64,000 nt of DNA from Mytilus californianus. Its lineage: Eukaryota; Mollusca; Bivalvia; Mytilida; Mytilidae. The notes below the pieces were generated by a model that was given only the letters and a program-made list of their open reading frames with translations, was not told the DNA's origin and ran no database searches. Shown here piece by piece: positions 1-10,639 of the stretch (position 1 is the stretch's first letter; every line of letters starts with the position of its first letter). Where the stretch lies: positions 69,247,995 to 69,311,994 of the forward strand of contig NW_026262690.1 of NCBI RefSeq assembly GCF_021869535.1. Direction: 5' to 3'. A program made the translations under genes and the position numbers.

Positions 1-46
1 TTTCCTCTTTAACTTCAAATTCATTAGTGTCATCTTCATCGCAGTT
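1..46 (-). CDS. Possible acidic internal exon, runs off left edge
   Basis: On the minus strand a TTTTGTAG acceptor at about 47-54 is followed by an open stretch that in one frame reads NCDEDDTNEFEVKEE, strongly acidic. No family recognised. The phase of the next exon to the right (444-534, ending in phase 1) does not fit this frame unless another exon or another donor is used, so joining the two is uncertain. Confidence 0.25.
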
Positions 47-443
47 CTACAAAATTAAAAAAAAAAACGGATTTTTTACAATTATATTTTGATGAGTGTT
101 GAATTTCCAATATTGCCTTCAATTACCTTATGAATATAAACGGAAATGATAGGCAAATGTCGAGAAGAGAGAAGTTCTGATGTCTAATAATAGAGCTATA
201 AGAAATTAGACAAAGAAAAATATAGCAAAGATAATTGACAAAATGCCATGTCATCGGCAAATATTTTTTTAGAATTATAGAAAGCAGTTTCGTAGTACTC
301 ATAATTCTTGAAAATCGAAAAGTCCTGATTATTTACAACAAAACACTCCAGGATTTCAACTTTTCTCATTGAAGTATGTAAGTTATTCTTGACATTTCAT
401 AAGCATGATAGTGCTATAATGTGAAAAAAAACCGTCAGTTTAC

Positions 444-534
444 CAGAATCTGAATGTACGTAAAAAGACTTCCATGAAATGCCAGGCTCCTTACACTTGA
501 AAGAACCCTTGTAACTTTTTGAGGATGAGGTGGT
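444..534 (-). CDS. Possible internal exon, unknown protein
   Basis: Minus-strand open stretch of 91 nt bounded by a pyrimidine-rich acceptor (TTTTGCCTTTTAACAG) and a GTAAAC donor. In phase 0 it reads TTSSSKSYKGSFKCKEP and continues through WKSFYVHSDS. Its entry phase matches the donor of the first-exon-like module at 2180-2209, so the two could be joined in frame. No domain recognised. It could be a chance open frame; transcript data would decide. Confidence 0.33.
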
Positions 535-784
535 CTGTTAAAAGGCAAAATTTCTGCTTCCATTTTCCAGTGGCAGTCGAAATTCACGCATTTCATCCAC
601 TTTGCAGAACCTACCTATTAGAGATATAGTTGATTTATTCTCGTCCTAAATATGGGTGAAACATTTGCCGCTGGACTCAAACAACAAACAATCAATCATC
701 ATCGAATGGGTTGGAAATTTCTTGTAATCAACTTATCATTATACTCAGAAGACACAGACAACTAGCTGTACTCACTGTGTATTG

Positions 785-1305
785 TGAAATACACAGAAAC
801 ACCACTGTTCCAGATTAGGATGAGGGTTCAACGCTCAGAAACATGTTTTACCCGGCCAGATTCCATTATATGTGTCTGATCCACCATTTTATACAAAAGG
901 AAATGTCTTTACCAAGTCAGGGATATGACAGTTGTTTTCCATTCGTTGGATGTGTTTGAGCTTTTGTTTTGCCATTTGATAAGGGACTTTCCGTTTTGAA
1001 TTTTCATTGGAGTTCGGTATTTTTGTTATTTAACTTTTTTTTCAAAGTCAGGAGCCTGTCATTCAGTGGTTGTCGTTGGTTGCTGTTTGTCATATTGGTT
1101 TTTCGTTTATTGTTTTGTCATATATCAAATCGTTGGGTTTTTCGTTTGACTTGTTTCACATATAGTCATGTCGGGGCCTTTTATAGCTGACTATACAATA
1201 TACATATTGGTCATTGTTGAAGGCCGTCAAGTGATGTGTAGTTGTTTAAATCAACTTCTGTTGAAAAGTTGTCTCATTGGTAATAATACCACATCTCCTT
1301 ATTGT
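785..1305 (+). repeat. Interspersed repeat family A, copy 1
   Basis: Copy of an abundant non-coding repeat. Its body holds phrases such as CAGTGGTTGTCGTTGGTTGC and its right end carries GAAGGCCGT...GTTGTCTCATTGG...ACCACATCTC. At least ten further copies or fragments occur in both orientations. The longest copy here is at 42560-43215. The superfamily was not determined. Confidence 0.75.
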
Positions 1306-1494
1306 ATATTGTTAGAACATATTGTTTATCTAATACATTTGTAGTTGAAATTGGGCTTTGAACTAGCTTTCAGTTCCTGAGAGTACTCTATGATCGGTAC
1401 TTTTTGTCTCGTCTTCTTGTCTCTTGTTGTGTGCTTTATACAGATCTGATGAGTCAAGCCCGTTCCAGCTAATTTTTACAGATTGTTCTTATGT

Positions 1495-1830
1495 TGTGTT
1501 TTTATACAACTGTCCCATGTTAGGGGAGGTTGAGGGCTCACAAACATGGTAAACCCCGCTACTTTCTTTATGTTCCTGTCCCAAGCCAGGAACCTGTAAT
1601 TCGGTGGTTGTCATTGGTTGCTATCTGTCATATTTATTTTAGTATGCATCAGGCTGCTGGTTTTCTCTTTTGAGTTGTTTCCCAGTTTGTCATACCGTGA
1701 CCTTTTATAGGGTATGGGTCATGCTAATTGTTGAAGGTCGTATGGTGACCTGTTATTGTCATTTGGTCTTTATGGATAGTTGTCTCATTGACAATCATAA
1801 AACATCTTCTCATTTTTAAATATATTCGTG
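1495..1830 (+). repeat. Interspersed repeat family A, copy 2
   Basis: Begins near the TGTCCCATGTTAGGGGAGG phrase and ends with the GTTGTCTCATTGACAATCAT terminus of family A. It directly follows copy 1, and the pair is repeated together at 14695-15735, so the pair moved as part of a segmental duplication. Confidence 0.7.
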
Positions 1831-2008
1831 GTTAAATAAAGATTAATTAATAATGATGTTCAACACTACAAATTACCTGTCTATAATAACGATCAGTTTG
1901 TTCCAAGACCAAATACTAATCTTTATAAAAAATCTTTTCATTTTTCTGCAACCAAGGTATGGATTGATTTACCATATAAGGGTTGCCATATAAATGTATG
2001 AATGATTG

Positions 2009-2015
<7 letters not shown>

Positions 2016-2052
<37 letters not shown>
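2016..2052. repeat. (TA)n microsatellite
   Basis: Uninterrupted TA dinucleotide run of about 37 bases. Similar runs follow related sequence near 7769-7800 and 15932-15961, and lie at 9055-9074, 34674-34692 and 35187-35208. Confidence 0.9.
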
Positions 2053-2054
<2 letters not shown>

Positions 2055-2179
2055 TCAACTTTGATCGTATGGCAGAAGTCTTTGGTAATACGACAAAACC
2101 AAGCAATAGAAACGAAATATTCTCTTTAAAATAAAACATTTTCGTAATTCTAATTTAAGGACTATCTTAGAAAACTTAC

Positions 2180-2209
2180 CGCAATTGTTTGTGCTTTACT
2201 GTCCGCCAT
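2180..2209 (-). CDS. First-exon-like module (MADSKAQTIA)
   Basis: Minus strand: an ATG followed by ten codons, MADSKAQTIA, then a strong GTAAGT donor in phase 0. Related but diverged copies of the same neighbourhood, keeping ATGGCGGAC, lie at about 9365-9490 and 22000-22140 on the same strand. It may be a real first exon with a duplicated promoter, or part of an interspersed repeat carrying a start-like sequence. The in-frame fit to the exon at 444-534 favours a gene, but this is inference. Confidence 0.35.
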
Positions 2210-2279
2210 CGTTCCGATTAAAATTCAGATCTTTCGGAACTCGCTTACTCGTCGTTAAGAATAAGTTATATATATAGCA

Positions 2280-3217
2280 CGCCTTTTACGAATTAATGAG
2301 TAAGGCGTGGCTATATATGATTTGTAACATTAATGGGCGATGACTCTTGTCAAAAGTTAAACTTGAATAAAAGATGTCAATCAAATAGTACCGTTTTTCA
2401 TGACAAAACGTCTCTTGTTTTCAGAAAATGAATTAATGGATCGGATTTTTAAGTTTGATTTGATTTAATGATATATGTACATGCAAATGATTTGTTGTCG
2501 TAATACTTTCATCAAAGTTTATAGACCAGAAAGCGATTTATGTGTTATTGAAGTGCCCCACCCGCCGTATTTTGACACGTGAAATCAAGTATCCACCAAT
2601 TTATCAATATCACCTCTTCGCTTAAAGACCACGCTATTCCTTTTTTGTAGCTCTCATCGGGCATTCATTTGTTTCGAGTATAGGGAACCATTTTTAATAA
2701 AGGTTTGCAAATTTGGCTAGTGTTAAAGTACACCCCCCCCCCCCGCCCCATACAAACACACACTTCCGGATTTTTTTTGTTTCTGATTTATTGTTGTGTA
2801 TACATTTTGTTCAAATGTATTAAGACCTTTTATGGGTCATTGATTTCATTGTTTACGAGGCCAAGGAGGCGGAGCTAGACAGTGAAATATCTACTTCTGA
2901 GATGGAAGTTAGAGCACTGGTCTAAGCTCCTCCCATTTTTTGCTTTTCCTATGACAAGCGACATACGGCGGGACTGGAGAGTGCAATAAATAAAAAATCA
3001 TTCAGTTAACGCACTCCTCTAAAAATAGCAGAATTCAATACGAAGATCAAAGGAAAAATTACCATTCATGTTACAAGACTATTTATTGTTCCTATTAAGG
3101 GCCCTTGATTGGCAGCATGACATATATAATCATAATCATAACATGTCATAACAAAATTCATTGTAATTATTGTATGAAATTTAAAACCCGCAAGGGTCCA
3201 TAATTGGATTAATGAAG
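2280..3217. other. Non-coding stretch with short inverted repeats
   Basis: No gene seen. At 2270-2320 there is a hairpin with arms around ATATATAGC-ACGCCTT and AAGGCGTGGCTATATAT. Near 2860-2925 GGAGGCGGAGC faces GCTCCTCCC as an imperfect inverted repeat. A C-rich run lies near 2732-2745. The paralogous segment near 22145 lacks this whole stretch. Confidence 0.5.
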
Positions 3218-3255
3218 TACTCTATTCTATTCTATTCTATTCTATTCTATTCTAT
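3218..3255. repeat. (TCTAT)n pentanucleotide microsatellite
   Basis: About seven perfect TCTAT units in a row, visible directly. Confidence 0.95.
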
Positions 3256-3312
3256 ATACACACAAAACAATACACTATGATTTGTAACAAAAAAACATTT
3301 TTTTTTACATTG

Positions 3313-4422
3313 AAATGAGCATAACGAAATCAGATATTTATATTTTAATTAGATTGGTCTGCAATCGGTCTGCAATCAAACTTTAAACACAAATACTATT
3401 GTAGTATGCAATGTTACGGTTGTAGTACATGCATTTATAACAAGGATGTGACATGTATCTTATATATAATTATTCAATATTATTCATGATGGATTGTCCA
3501 AATACATTGTTAAAGGTTTCCTGTTTATAACAATTGTTATATATATGGACTCAAAACTTGTCTAGGTCAGGGGTTGCAGCCAAAGTTATCTTAGCTAAAA
3601 ACTGCAAAAAAGACGCTCAAGTTATCTTATATGCTCTTTTGTAGGGTTAATTTATAAAAAAAAATATAAAAAAAATAGTTTAATACAAATATGTACATCT
3701 TTTATCGTCGAATGCACAAAATGACCAAATTACATTTTTCTAAGTCTGTGAGAGAATAAAACAAGACGTTCGTCCTCGACAGACGGTTCATATTTCCTGA
3801 GATATAACTTAAAAATTGTTATTAAAGGAAACTTAAATAACCGTCTTAACATTTATTGTAATTTCACGGCCACATTACATATGTCAATCGATAAAGATTC
3901 GCCTAAAACAAGCCATGTAAAGTACAATCAAATAATATATGTATGTTTGGTTTCGGATCGCCGCTCAAAGGTTTGATACGTTCGTTGGAAAACAAACGAA
4001 CGAAATATAAGCACAATTGCAAAAACCCGAAATTTGGTACGCTTTTCATTGATTTTGTCAGAATGATTTAAAACATTTATTACTGAGAAAAGAAACTTGA
4101 TAAAAGAATGATGTAGACAGCCAAAATAATAGTATTTAGACGTTGTTAAAGCAACATATAAATATAAAACAAAACGAGGCAATCAAGCAGACAAAAAAAC
4201 TAACCTCACCACTTAAATTACATTATGGAGAATCACCCTATAGTAGCCATTTTATTAGGAATATTCATATCATACGATTTTAAAGATTGTATGATACAAT
4301 TACTTAACTAAAGGCTATATATAGATAGAGAGTCTATATCGATCTGGTTCATTCCAAAAACGCAATAATGTAGAACTTCTTATTTCTAGGGTTTTTCTTC
4401 GGTGTGAAAGAAATAAGTAATT
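3313..4422. repeat. Segmental duplication block 2 (partner 22155-25492)
   Basis: From GAGCATAACGAAATCAGA onward this block matches 22155-23125 and, after an interruption by mobile elements, 25049-25492. It has no transposon where the partner has the Mutator-like element, so it approximates the pre-insertion sequence. No coding sequence recognised; the short open frame on the minus strand at 3928-4182 has no supporting features. Confidence 0.75.
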
Positions 4423-4439
4423 ACTTTGATGGTTGCTAA

Positions 4440-4545
4440 TAAAAAAAAAGGTGGCATGAATGCCAATCAGACAACCCTCCAAATGATGTAGAAGTTAACA
4501 ACTATGGGTCATTGTACGGCCTTCAACAATGAGCAAAATCCCTTT
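4440..4545 (-). repeat. Family A terminal fragment
   Basis: Reverse-orientation fragment of family A (AAATGATGTAGAAGTTAACA...GGCCTTCAACAATGAG). Equivalent fragment at 10545-10640 in the paralogous block. Confidence 0.65.
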
Positions 4546-6840
4546 TTGAAAATCATTTACCTTCAACTGCATTTCTTTAAATAATAATCGAAGTTGTGTA
4601 AGGTCACCAGTTTATTATATAAATAAATCTTTTTTTTAGGAAGACTACAATGTCTATATATTAACACACTTAAAAAAAAAATTAGATTGCATGGATGTTT
4701 CATAAGAATACATAATTTGACTGGCAGACAACAATCACAAGGCATTCAAATATTATGTCATTTTTCAATGAAATGCATTATTTCTTCATGACAACATTAC
4801 AACAATGCATAGTAAACATACAAAAAACTTAATCTAACGTGAAGGTAATAACAAAGACATGTAAAATAAGAATTGAATGCTTCTTTACTGTACCTTTTAT
4901 AAAGTTTTCAAAGGACACGCATTTTTTTGTATAGAGCTTCCATGCTTCATACAAAATTTGTATCAATCTACGCTTTTAAATCGCAATTAAATTACAAAAA
5001 GAACCATGCAATCATTAAATACACAGTAATTAGATATAATTCGCATATCATTTACTGTAGAAGTACTGGTCTTTATTGGGTGTCAATTTTTGTGGATTGT
5101 GAAAACATATTTGGTTCCTTAGATTTTTTCAATTTGTGGTTTTAAGATAAACATATTCGCACTCAATGGAAAATATGTAATTTTTAGTGTAACTAATTTT
5201 GTAGCTGAACGGACCCATGAAATCCTGAAAATGATCTTAAAGTATAGATTCTAGGTACTGACGTTGTATATCATCTTAATAACGTGTTAACGTGTTCTTT
5301 TTATTTGTCTTTGTTATTAGTTTTTATAGTGATTAAGATTATAACACAATGTTAACTGCTGTACCCCAATTTTTGACATTTTTACCTATTATGTCTTTTT
5401 GTTTTGCTCACACATTGTTGTCAATATATTAAAATTCTAAGCAACTGTCATACAGTGAGAGGTTTAGCTAGCTTTAAAACCATGTTTAATCTACCATCAG
5501 GAAATGCCTGTACCAAGTCAGGAATATGACAGTTGTTTTCCATTCGTTTGATGTGTTTCAGCTTTTGATTTTGTCATTTGATGAAGGACTTTCCGTTTTG
5601 AATTTTCTTGGAGTTCGGTATTTTTGTTATTTTACTTTTTTTTTGGCACTTCATAAACAAAAATACTTTCATGGTACATTTTTTTTAAGACTGTTTTTGA
5701 GTTTATAAGGGATTCATTTCACTTCTAGGTTTCATATGTTACTTGCAGTTATCTTTATCTATTGAAAACGGTTCGATATATCAGAAGTGTTTTAGCTTAC
5801 GCAAAGGTCTAAAATTATTTACAGTTAATGCATTTGTATTCAAATAATTCTGATAAGATACATTTCAAAATAATCGTTCTTTTTTATTTAGATACAATGA
5901 TTATGTTCTAAAAAGTTGGACCCCTTCCTTTCGCTCTCCATTTCTTCAACACCCATTCACCGACCTAAGCCCATTGTTTTAATTAATCGTCCCAGAAAAC
6001 AATAACAACTAAACACGCAACAGATATAAAGATTACTAAAGTTGAAAAAACAAAACAAACGGTGCTCAAATCACATTTATATCATCTACAATGACAACTG
6101 GCCTCGAACCATTTACAACAGCTTGACTGATAACAGGTCCAGCAACGCTGACAACAGCAGACGTTAAAAATCATCCCTGCAGTACAAGACAAAATATATC
6201 GAAAAACCAGACAACAACCAAATACAATTCCAAAGAAAGATAATGCAATACGATTAAAGTCTAAAATGCGAAATATCCAGAAACTACAGCAATTCCTATC
6301 GAGCCATATCCTGCAAAAAGTTGCAAGAACAACAGCCGACATAGATGTCTATCTGGCAATGTTTTCTTTCGTCTCCTTGAAATTAAATTGTTATACACAA
6401 AAGACAAAAATAGTATAGTTTCTATTCCTGTAGAGACAGCAACAGTCGCCAAACACGTCGTCAGGGCTGCTTCATAAATAAGTTTCTCTGCAATATTACA
6501 AACAAAATTCGTATCAGTGTGAACCTTCATGTCGTCAAGGATAGCACTACTTGTGTTTTTAAAAGCACCATTGATATAGGGCAAATGAGCAGCCAAGTCT
6601 ATTCTGATATCCGCTTCGTTGCGTAAATTACTTCCCCTTATGTCCCCACATTTAATAATGCTACTTTCGACGGTAAGGCTTACAATAGCAGCAACAATTA
6701 CTCTTACATAAGCTCTACGCACCAACGAACCAGCAATGGCACCAAGGGCAGCTACTAACAAAGCTGTTTTGAGCCCTACTTCTTTACAATCTATGATTAA
6801 AATGTTGATCAAATCATTAAAACATATCTAGGAGCAAGTT
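4541..6840. repeat. Segmental duplication block 3 (partner 10640-13310)
   Basis: Near-collinear with 10640-13310; part of it (about 4541-5200) has a third copy at 29480-30120. The block contains a small MITE-like palindrome, a truncated family A copy (5440-5660) and the membrane-segment part of LRAT-like pseudogene 1. The partner carries extra sequence (about 11825-12170) absent here. Confidence 0.8.
4872..5015. mobile_element. MITE-like palindromic element, copy 1
   Basis: Starts AATTGAATGCTTCTTTACTG and ends with a degenerate reverse complement (ACAAAAAGAACCATGCAAT). Sister copies: 10968-11110, 29812-29965 and the best preserved at 21430-21580. Non-coding; mobilised by an unknown source. 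Confidence 0.6.
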
Positions 6841-7300
6841 TTGGTGTCTGCTTGATGACTGACACTCTTTCCGGTTAAAATTTGGTTAATTGCATGTTCA
6901 CAATTGTTTGATAATAAATCATACTTTCTTTCACCAATTCTCTCGCTGAGACGATTAAAAGCTTCCTAAATTTCTTTTCTTGTACTTGGATAGTTCTCCT
7001 GTTTAACTAAGAATACACCCTGCTCAAAGTTTAAAATAGCATGTGTATGTGTATTATTGTCGATTTCATCCATCAAGAACGTCTACTGTACAAATTTACC
7101 GATGCCATCACAATTCTCCATTCCAATTTCAGCCGAGCTTGTGTATTGTCCGATAGTGACAGCATCTATCCCATCAGATACTTTAGAGATTGCCAACACC
7201 AGGAAATGGTGGAAGTAGTCTTGAACACCTGCTCGTTTCACTTTAATATGAGACAACGGTTTACACTTACTTCGGAAATCATCATAATTTTTCAGCTTAT
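6082..7300 (-). pseudogene. LRAT-domain membrane protein, pseudogene copy 1
   Basis: Read right to left on the minus strand. About 7300-7085 gives the N-terminal half of an LRAT-type (NlpC/P60-like) domain (KCKPLSHI-VKR, then DYFHHFLVLAI). About 7080-6843 gives the C-terminal half with SERIGERKYDLLSNNCEHAI; NCEH holds the family's catalytic cysteine. From 6812 a hydrophobic region with four or five likely membrane segments follows (ALLVAALGAIAGS, LTTCLATVAV, LLFLQLFAGYGS, LSFFGIVFGCCL). Lesions: a stop just after the N-terminal half, a TAG about 15 residues before RIGERKY, and a one-base deletion near 6265 relative to copy 2 that ends the frame at GYFAF. LRAT-family proteins act on lipid acyl groups; this copy is unlikely to be functional as read. 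Confidence 0.7.
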
Positions 7301-7307
7301 TTGTAGT

Positions 7308-7690
7308 TCATGGTGAACCACAAGTGGTAGGTCAATGATATTTGGTATGCAGTTGTATTAGCATTGGCACATCTTATTTCCATGGAGATTATTTGGCCCT
7401 GCCCCCTCAGTCATGGTCTATTGACTTTGAAACTTTTGCTTAATTTACATGTATTAGTTTGTGATTAGGTCAGTTTATGGAGAACCACTGGTGGTAGGTC
7501 AATAATATTTGGTATGCAGTTGTATAAGCATTGGCATATCTCATTTCCATGGAGATTATTTGGCTGTGCCCCCTTAGTCATGGTCTTTTGACTTTGAAAC
7601 TTTTGCTTAGTTTACATGTATTAGTTTGTGATTAGATCAGTTTAAGAAGAACTGCTAATGTTAAGTCAATGATATTTGATATGGAAATTT
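7308..7690 (+). repeat. Tandem repeat, ~166-bp unit, about 2.3 copies
   Basis: The phrase GGTAGGTCAAT...GGTATGCAGTTGTAT...CATTTCCATGGAGATTATTTGG recurs with a spacing of about 166 bases. Unit length matches the tandem cores of pearl-like elements elsewhere in the window, but terminal hairpins were not identified. Confidence 0.65.
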
Positions 7691-7719
7691 ATTAAATTAC
7701 CGTATCTGTCCTATTAGAA

Positions 7720-7765
7720 TCGAAATAATTCATGGAAGCCATAGATTTGATCCATGAATTATTTC

Positions 7766-7768
<3 letters not shown>
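7720..7768. repeat. Hairpin-forming inverted repeat
   Basis: AAATAATTCATGGA and its exact complement TCCATGAATTATTT are separated by a short loop. Followed by a (TA)n run. Probably a remnant of a small foldback element. Confidence 0.6.
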
Positions 7769-7800
<32 letters not shown>

Positions 7801-7803
<3 letters not shown>

Positions 7804-8990
7804 AGTCTAGATTGAAAACAACGTTCAAACCTATGATTGCGTTGGATAAAAACCGCAATTTTTATACGTGTGCATGCAAAATAAATTTCTTGTTAGAGGG
7901 GTCTAAATACAGCACAAACAACATTTTCCAAAAGACCAAAAAAGTGAAAAAGTACATTTTAACAAAACGCATTTGACTAAAAGGTCGAACAACAAATGTT
8001 CTTAAACCCTGCTGACTGCCATTGGCGATTGCCAAATAAACGGATCACCGGTGTAATAAATGGATCGTAATTATCAATTTAATACTAAACAGAAAACAAT
8101 AAACTTGCGGAAAAGATGGTATACCGCAAACAAAAGGTGCAAAGGTTTTTGTACACCATATCCGGATTTCGACAATTAATGTCGCTTCAGTGATGTTAGG
8201 AATCGAAACGGTATTTGGAAAGCCATAAAATTTACATCAATTTAGGATAGACTCTTGAATTTTGAGGAGTCAAAATAGGATGAACGGATCATAAAAACCC
8301 GAAGTCAAATATAATACAAGCCCAAACGAAAAAATATAAACAAGTCTAAATTGAAAACAACGTTCAAACCTATGAATGCGTTGGATAAAAACCGCAATTT
8401 TTATACGTGTGCATGCAAAATAAATTTCTTGTTAGAGGGGTCTAAATACAGCACAAACAACATTTTCCAAAAGACCAAAAAAGTGAAAAAGTACATTTAA
8501 ACAAAACGCATTTGACTAACAGGTCGAACAACAAATGTTCTTAAACCCTGCTGACTGCCATTGGCGATTGCCAAATAAACGGATCACCGATGTAATAAAT
8601 GGATCTTAATTATAAATTTAATACTAAACAGAAAACAATAAACTTGCGGAAAAGATGGTATACCGCAAACAAAAGGTGCAAAGGTTTTTGTACACCATAT
8701 TCGGATTTCGACAATTAATGTCTCTTCAGTGATGTTAGGAATCAAAACGGTATTTGGAAATATATATGTATATACAAGTCTAAATTGAAAACAACGTTCA
8801 AACCTATGATTGCGTTGGATAAAAACCGCAATTTTTATACGTGTGCATGCAAAACAAATTTCTTGGTAAAGGGGTCTAAATACAGCACAAACAACATTTT
8901 CCAAAAGACCAAAAAAGTGACAAAGTATATTTTAACAAAACGCATTTGACTAGCAGGTCGAACAACGGATGTTCTTAAACCCTGCTGATG
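7801..8990. repeat. Tandem repeat, ~540-bp unit, two copies plus a truncated third
   Basis: Units start with CAAGTCTA(G/A)ATTGAAAACA at 7802, 8341 and 8775. The second unit is cut short at its right end and the third stops at about 8990. Copies differ at scattered bases. No convincing coding sequence; an open frame on the minus strand (8584-8904) simply follows the repeat. Confidence 0.85.
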
Positions 8991-9245
8991 TATATATATA
9001 TAATAAGATCAAACATTTGCGGAATTAACATTGTTGTGCTGATATTTAGAGTGATTATATATATATATATATATGCATATATGTATAAGTTGTATTTTGA
9101 TGTATGAATGTAAACTGTATACATGTATTTTGTGTGAGAGCCTCAATGAAAATTAGACTAGTTCTAATTGAGTTACCTCTTTAAATAAAGAATTTATTAT
9201 TATTACTATTATCATTATTGACATGTCATGTCATGTCAAATATGT

Positions 9246-9490
9246 GTGGGCAACTTTGATCTATGGCAGAAGTCTTTGGTAATACGGTAAAACCAAGCAA
9301 TAGAAACGAAATGTTCTCTTTAAAATAAAACATTTTCGTAATTTAAAATGTAAGGAATATCTTAGAAAACTTTGTTTGTGCTTTTTTTTAACACTTAATA
9401 ATAGATTTATTGCACAATTTACCGTAGTCATATTCGAAAACCTATAATAATTACAGTCCGCCATCTTTCTGATTAAAATACTATTGTACA
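9246..9490. repeat. Copy of the ATGGCGGAC (first-exon-like) module
   Basis: Matches 2052-2260 and 21975-22145. On the minus strand an ATGGCGGAC start is kept near 9455, but the sequence after it is altered by an insertion and no GTAAGT donor follows, so it is not a working copy as read. Confidence 0.6.
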
Positions 9491-9499
9491 CTTAACTGC

Positions 9500-10175
9500 A
9501 ACCAAGCTTAGCGAAAGGTAGTGCGACATAATCAGTCAAACAAACTTTTTAGATAAACTCATAACTGAACGATCGTTGTCATTGGTCTATTCAAACCTTC
9601 GATCTCGTATAAACTTTCAAGCCCGCCCAAGCACATCTGCGAAAGAAGAACTCTCATATTATATACAATCGAAAATTGAAAGGTTGATTGCGTAAAGGAT
9701 TGTGTAATTGATTATCTTATGGCAATTCTAGTTTAAATACATCTGCATGTAAAATGTATTTATATTAAATTTTGTGCAATAGTTCTTTCTAAGGTCTTTC
9801 GTCTTAAATTTTTGAATTTCGTAAGAAGGGGTCTTAATTTTTTTTCACGGCGAAATATTGAAAAGTAAAATAACAAAAATACCGAACTGCAAGGAACCAC
9901 CATGAACATGTGCAAAAAAGCAAAACAATTCCATGTTTACATATGATAGTTCATAAACCATTTGTTTTTTGTATAATAATCCCATATTTCAATGATGAAA
10001 TTAATAAACTATTTGTGTGTTAAATCTTCTGTTCAACAGTACTGCAAATACGTTACAAACCCTACTGTTCCCTAAAAATATTTCTGTACTGTTTTATCAC
10101 ATTGTTTGGATGGTATATATATTTACATATTAAGGTACAATGTAGCTATAAACATCAGAAAAGTTAAATTCACAT
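9500..10175. other. Non-coding stretch; left part of a duplicated block
   Basis: No gene seen. From about 9890 the sequence (ACCATGAACATGTGCAAAA onward) is paralogous to 29090-29450. Confidence 0.5.
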
Positions 10176-10390
10176 GGTGTGGATTCAATATTATTCCTAA
10201 GATACCAATTTTCGTGGATTTCGTGGTTATAGGTAAACCTTGAATTTGAATGTCCAATAAAGCACATATTTTCTATTGGTCTGTATGGAGGCTTAGGCAA
10301 AACCACGAAATCAAATCTCCATGAAATTACAATTTTTCTTCAATCATCGAACATTTGTATCCACGGAAATAAATTAATCCACAGTAATAT
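10175..10390. mobile_element. Possible MITE with GTGGATT-type inverted ends
   Basis: Left end GTGGATTCAATATTATTC faces GAAATAAATTAATCCAC at the right end; the interior has TTTTCGTGGATTTCGTGG and a reversed ACCACGAAATC. No coding capacity. Ends assigned by eye. Confidence 0.45.
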
Positions 10391-10639
10391 AATAAATAAG
10401 ACTGAACTAAACTTCTTTCAATCTTAACTATATTGGCAGTTGCAGAGAAGGATAAGGATGATGGTCCAAACTAATAGAAAGTTTGTATTGCAATGGTAGG
10501 TTTCAAGTAACCATAAAACCGGTCTTGTGTAAAAATAATAATAGGAAGTGGTATGATTGCAAATGAGACATCCCTCTTAATGACGTAGAATTTAACAACT
10601 ATTGGTAACTAAAAGGCCTTCTACAATGATCAAAATCCT

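Larger units (their letters stand above)
590..1995. repeat. Segmental duplication block 1 (partner 14495-15930)
   Basis: From ATTTCATCCACTTTGCA to the (TA)n tract this block is near-collinear with 14495-15930, covering family A copies 1 and 2 and the sequence between. At the left edge the partners diverge abruptly: here it joins the possible exon region, there an LRAT gene fragment. Confidence 0.75.

Noticed and set aside
184..369. Minus-strand open stretch starting MRKVEILECF between the two possible exons at the left edge
   Set aside because: About 60 codons, no splice signals in phase and no recognised motif; can arise by chance in AT-rich DNA.
7041..7316. Plus-strand open frames at 7041-7316 and 14140-14472
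   Set aside because: They are antisense shadows of the LRAT-domain remnants on the minus strand.
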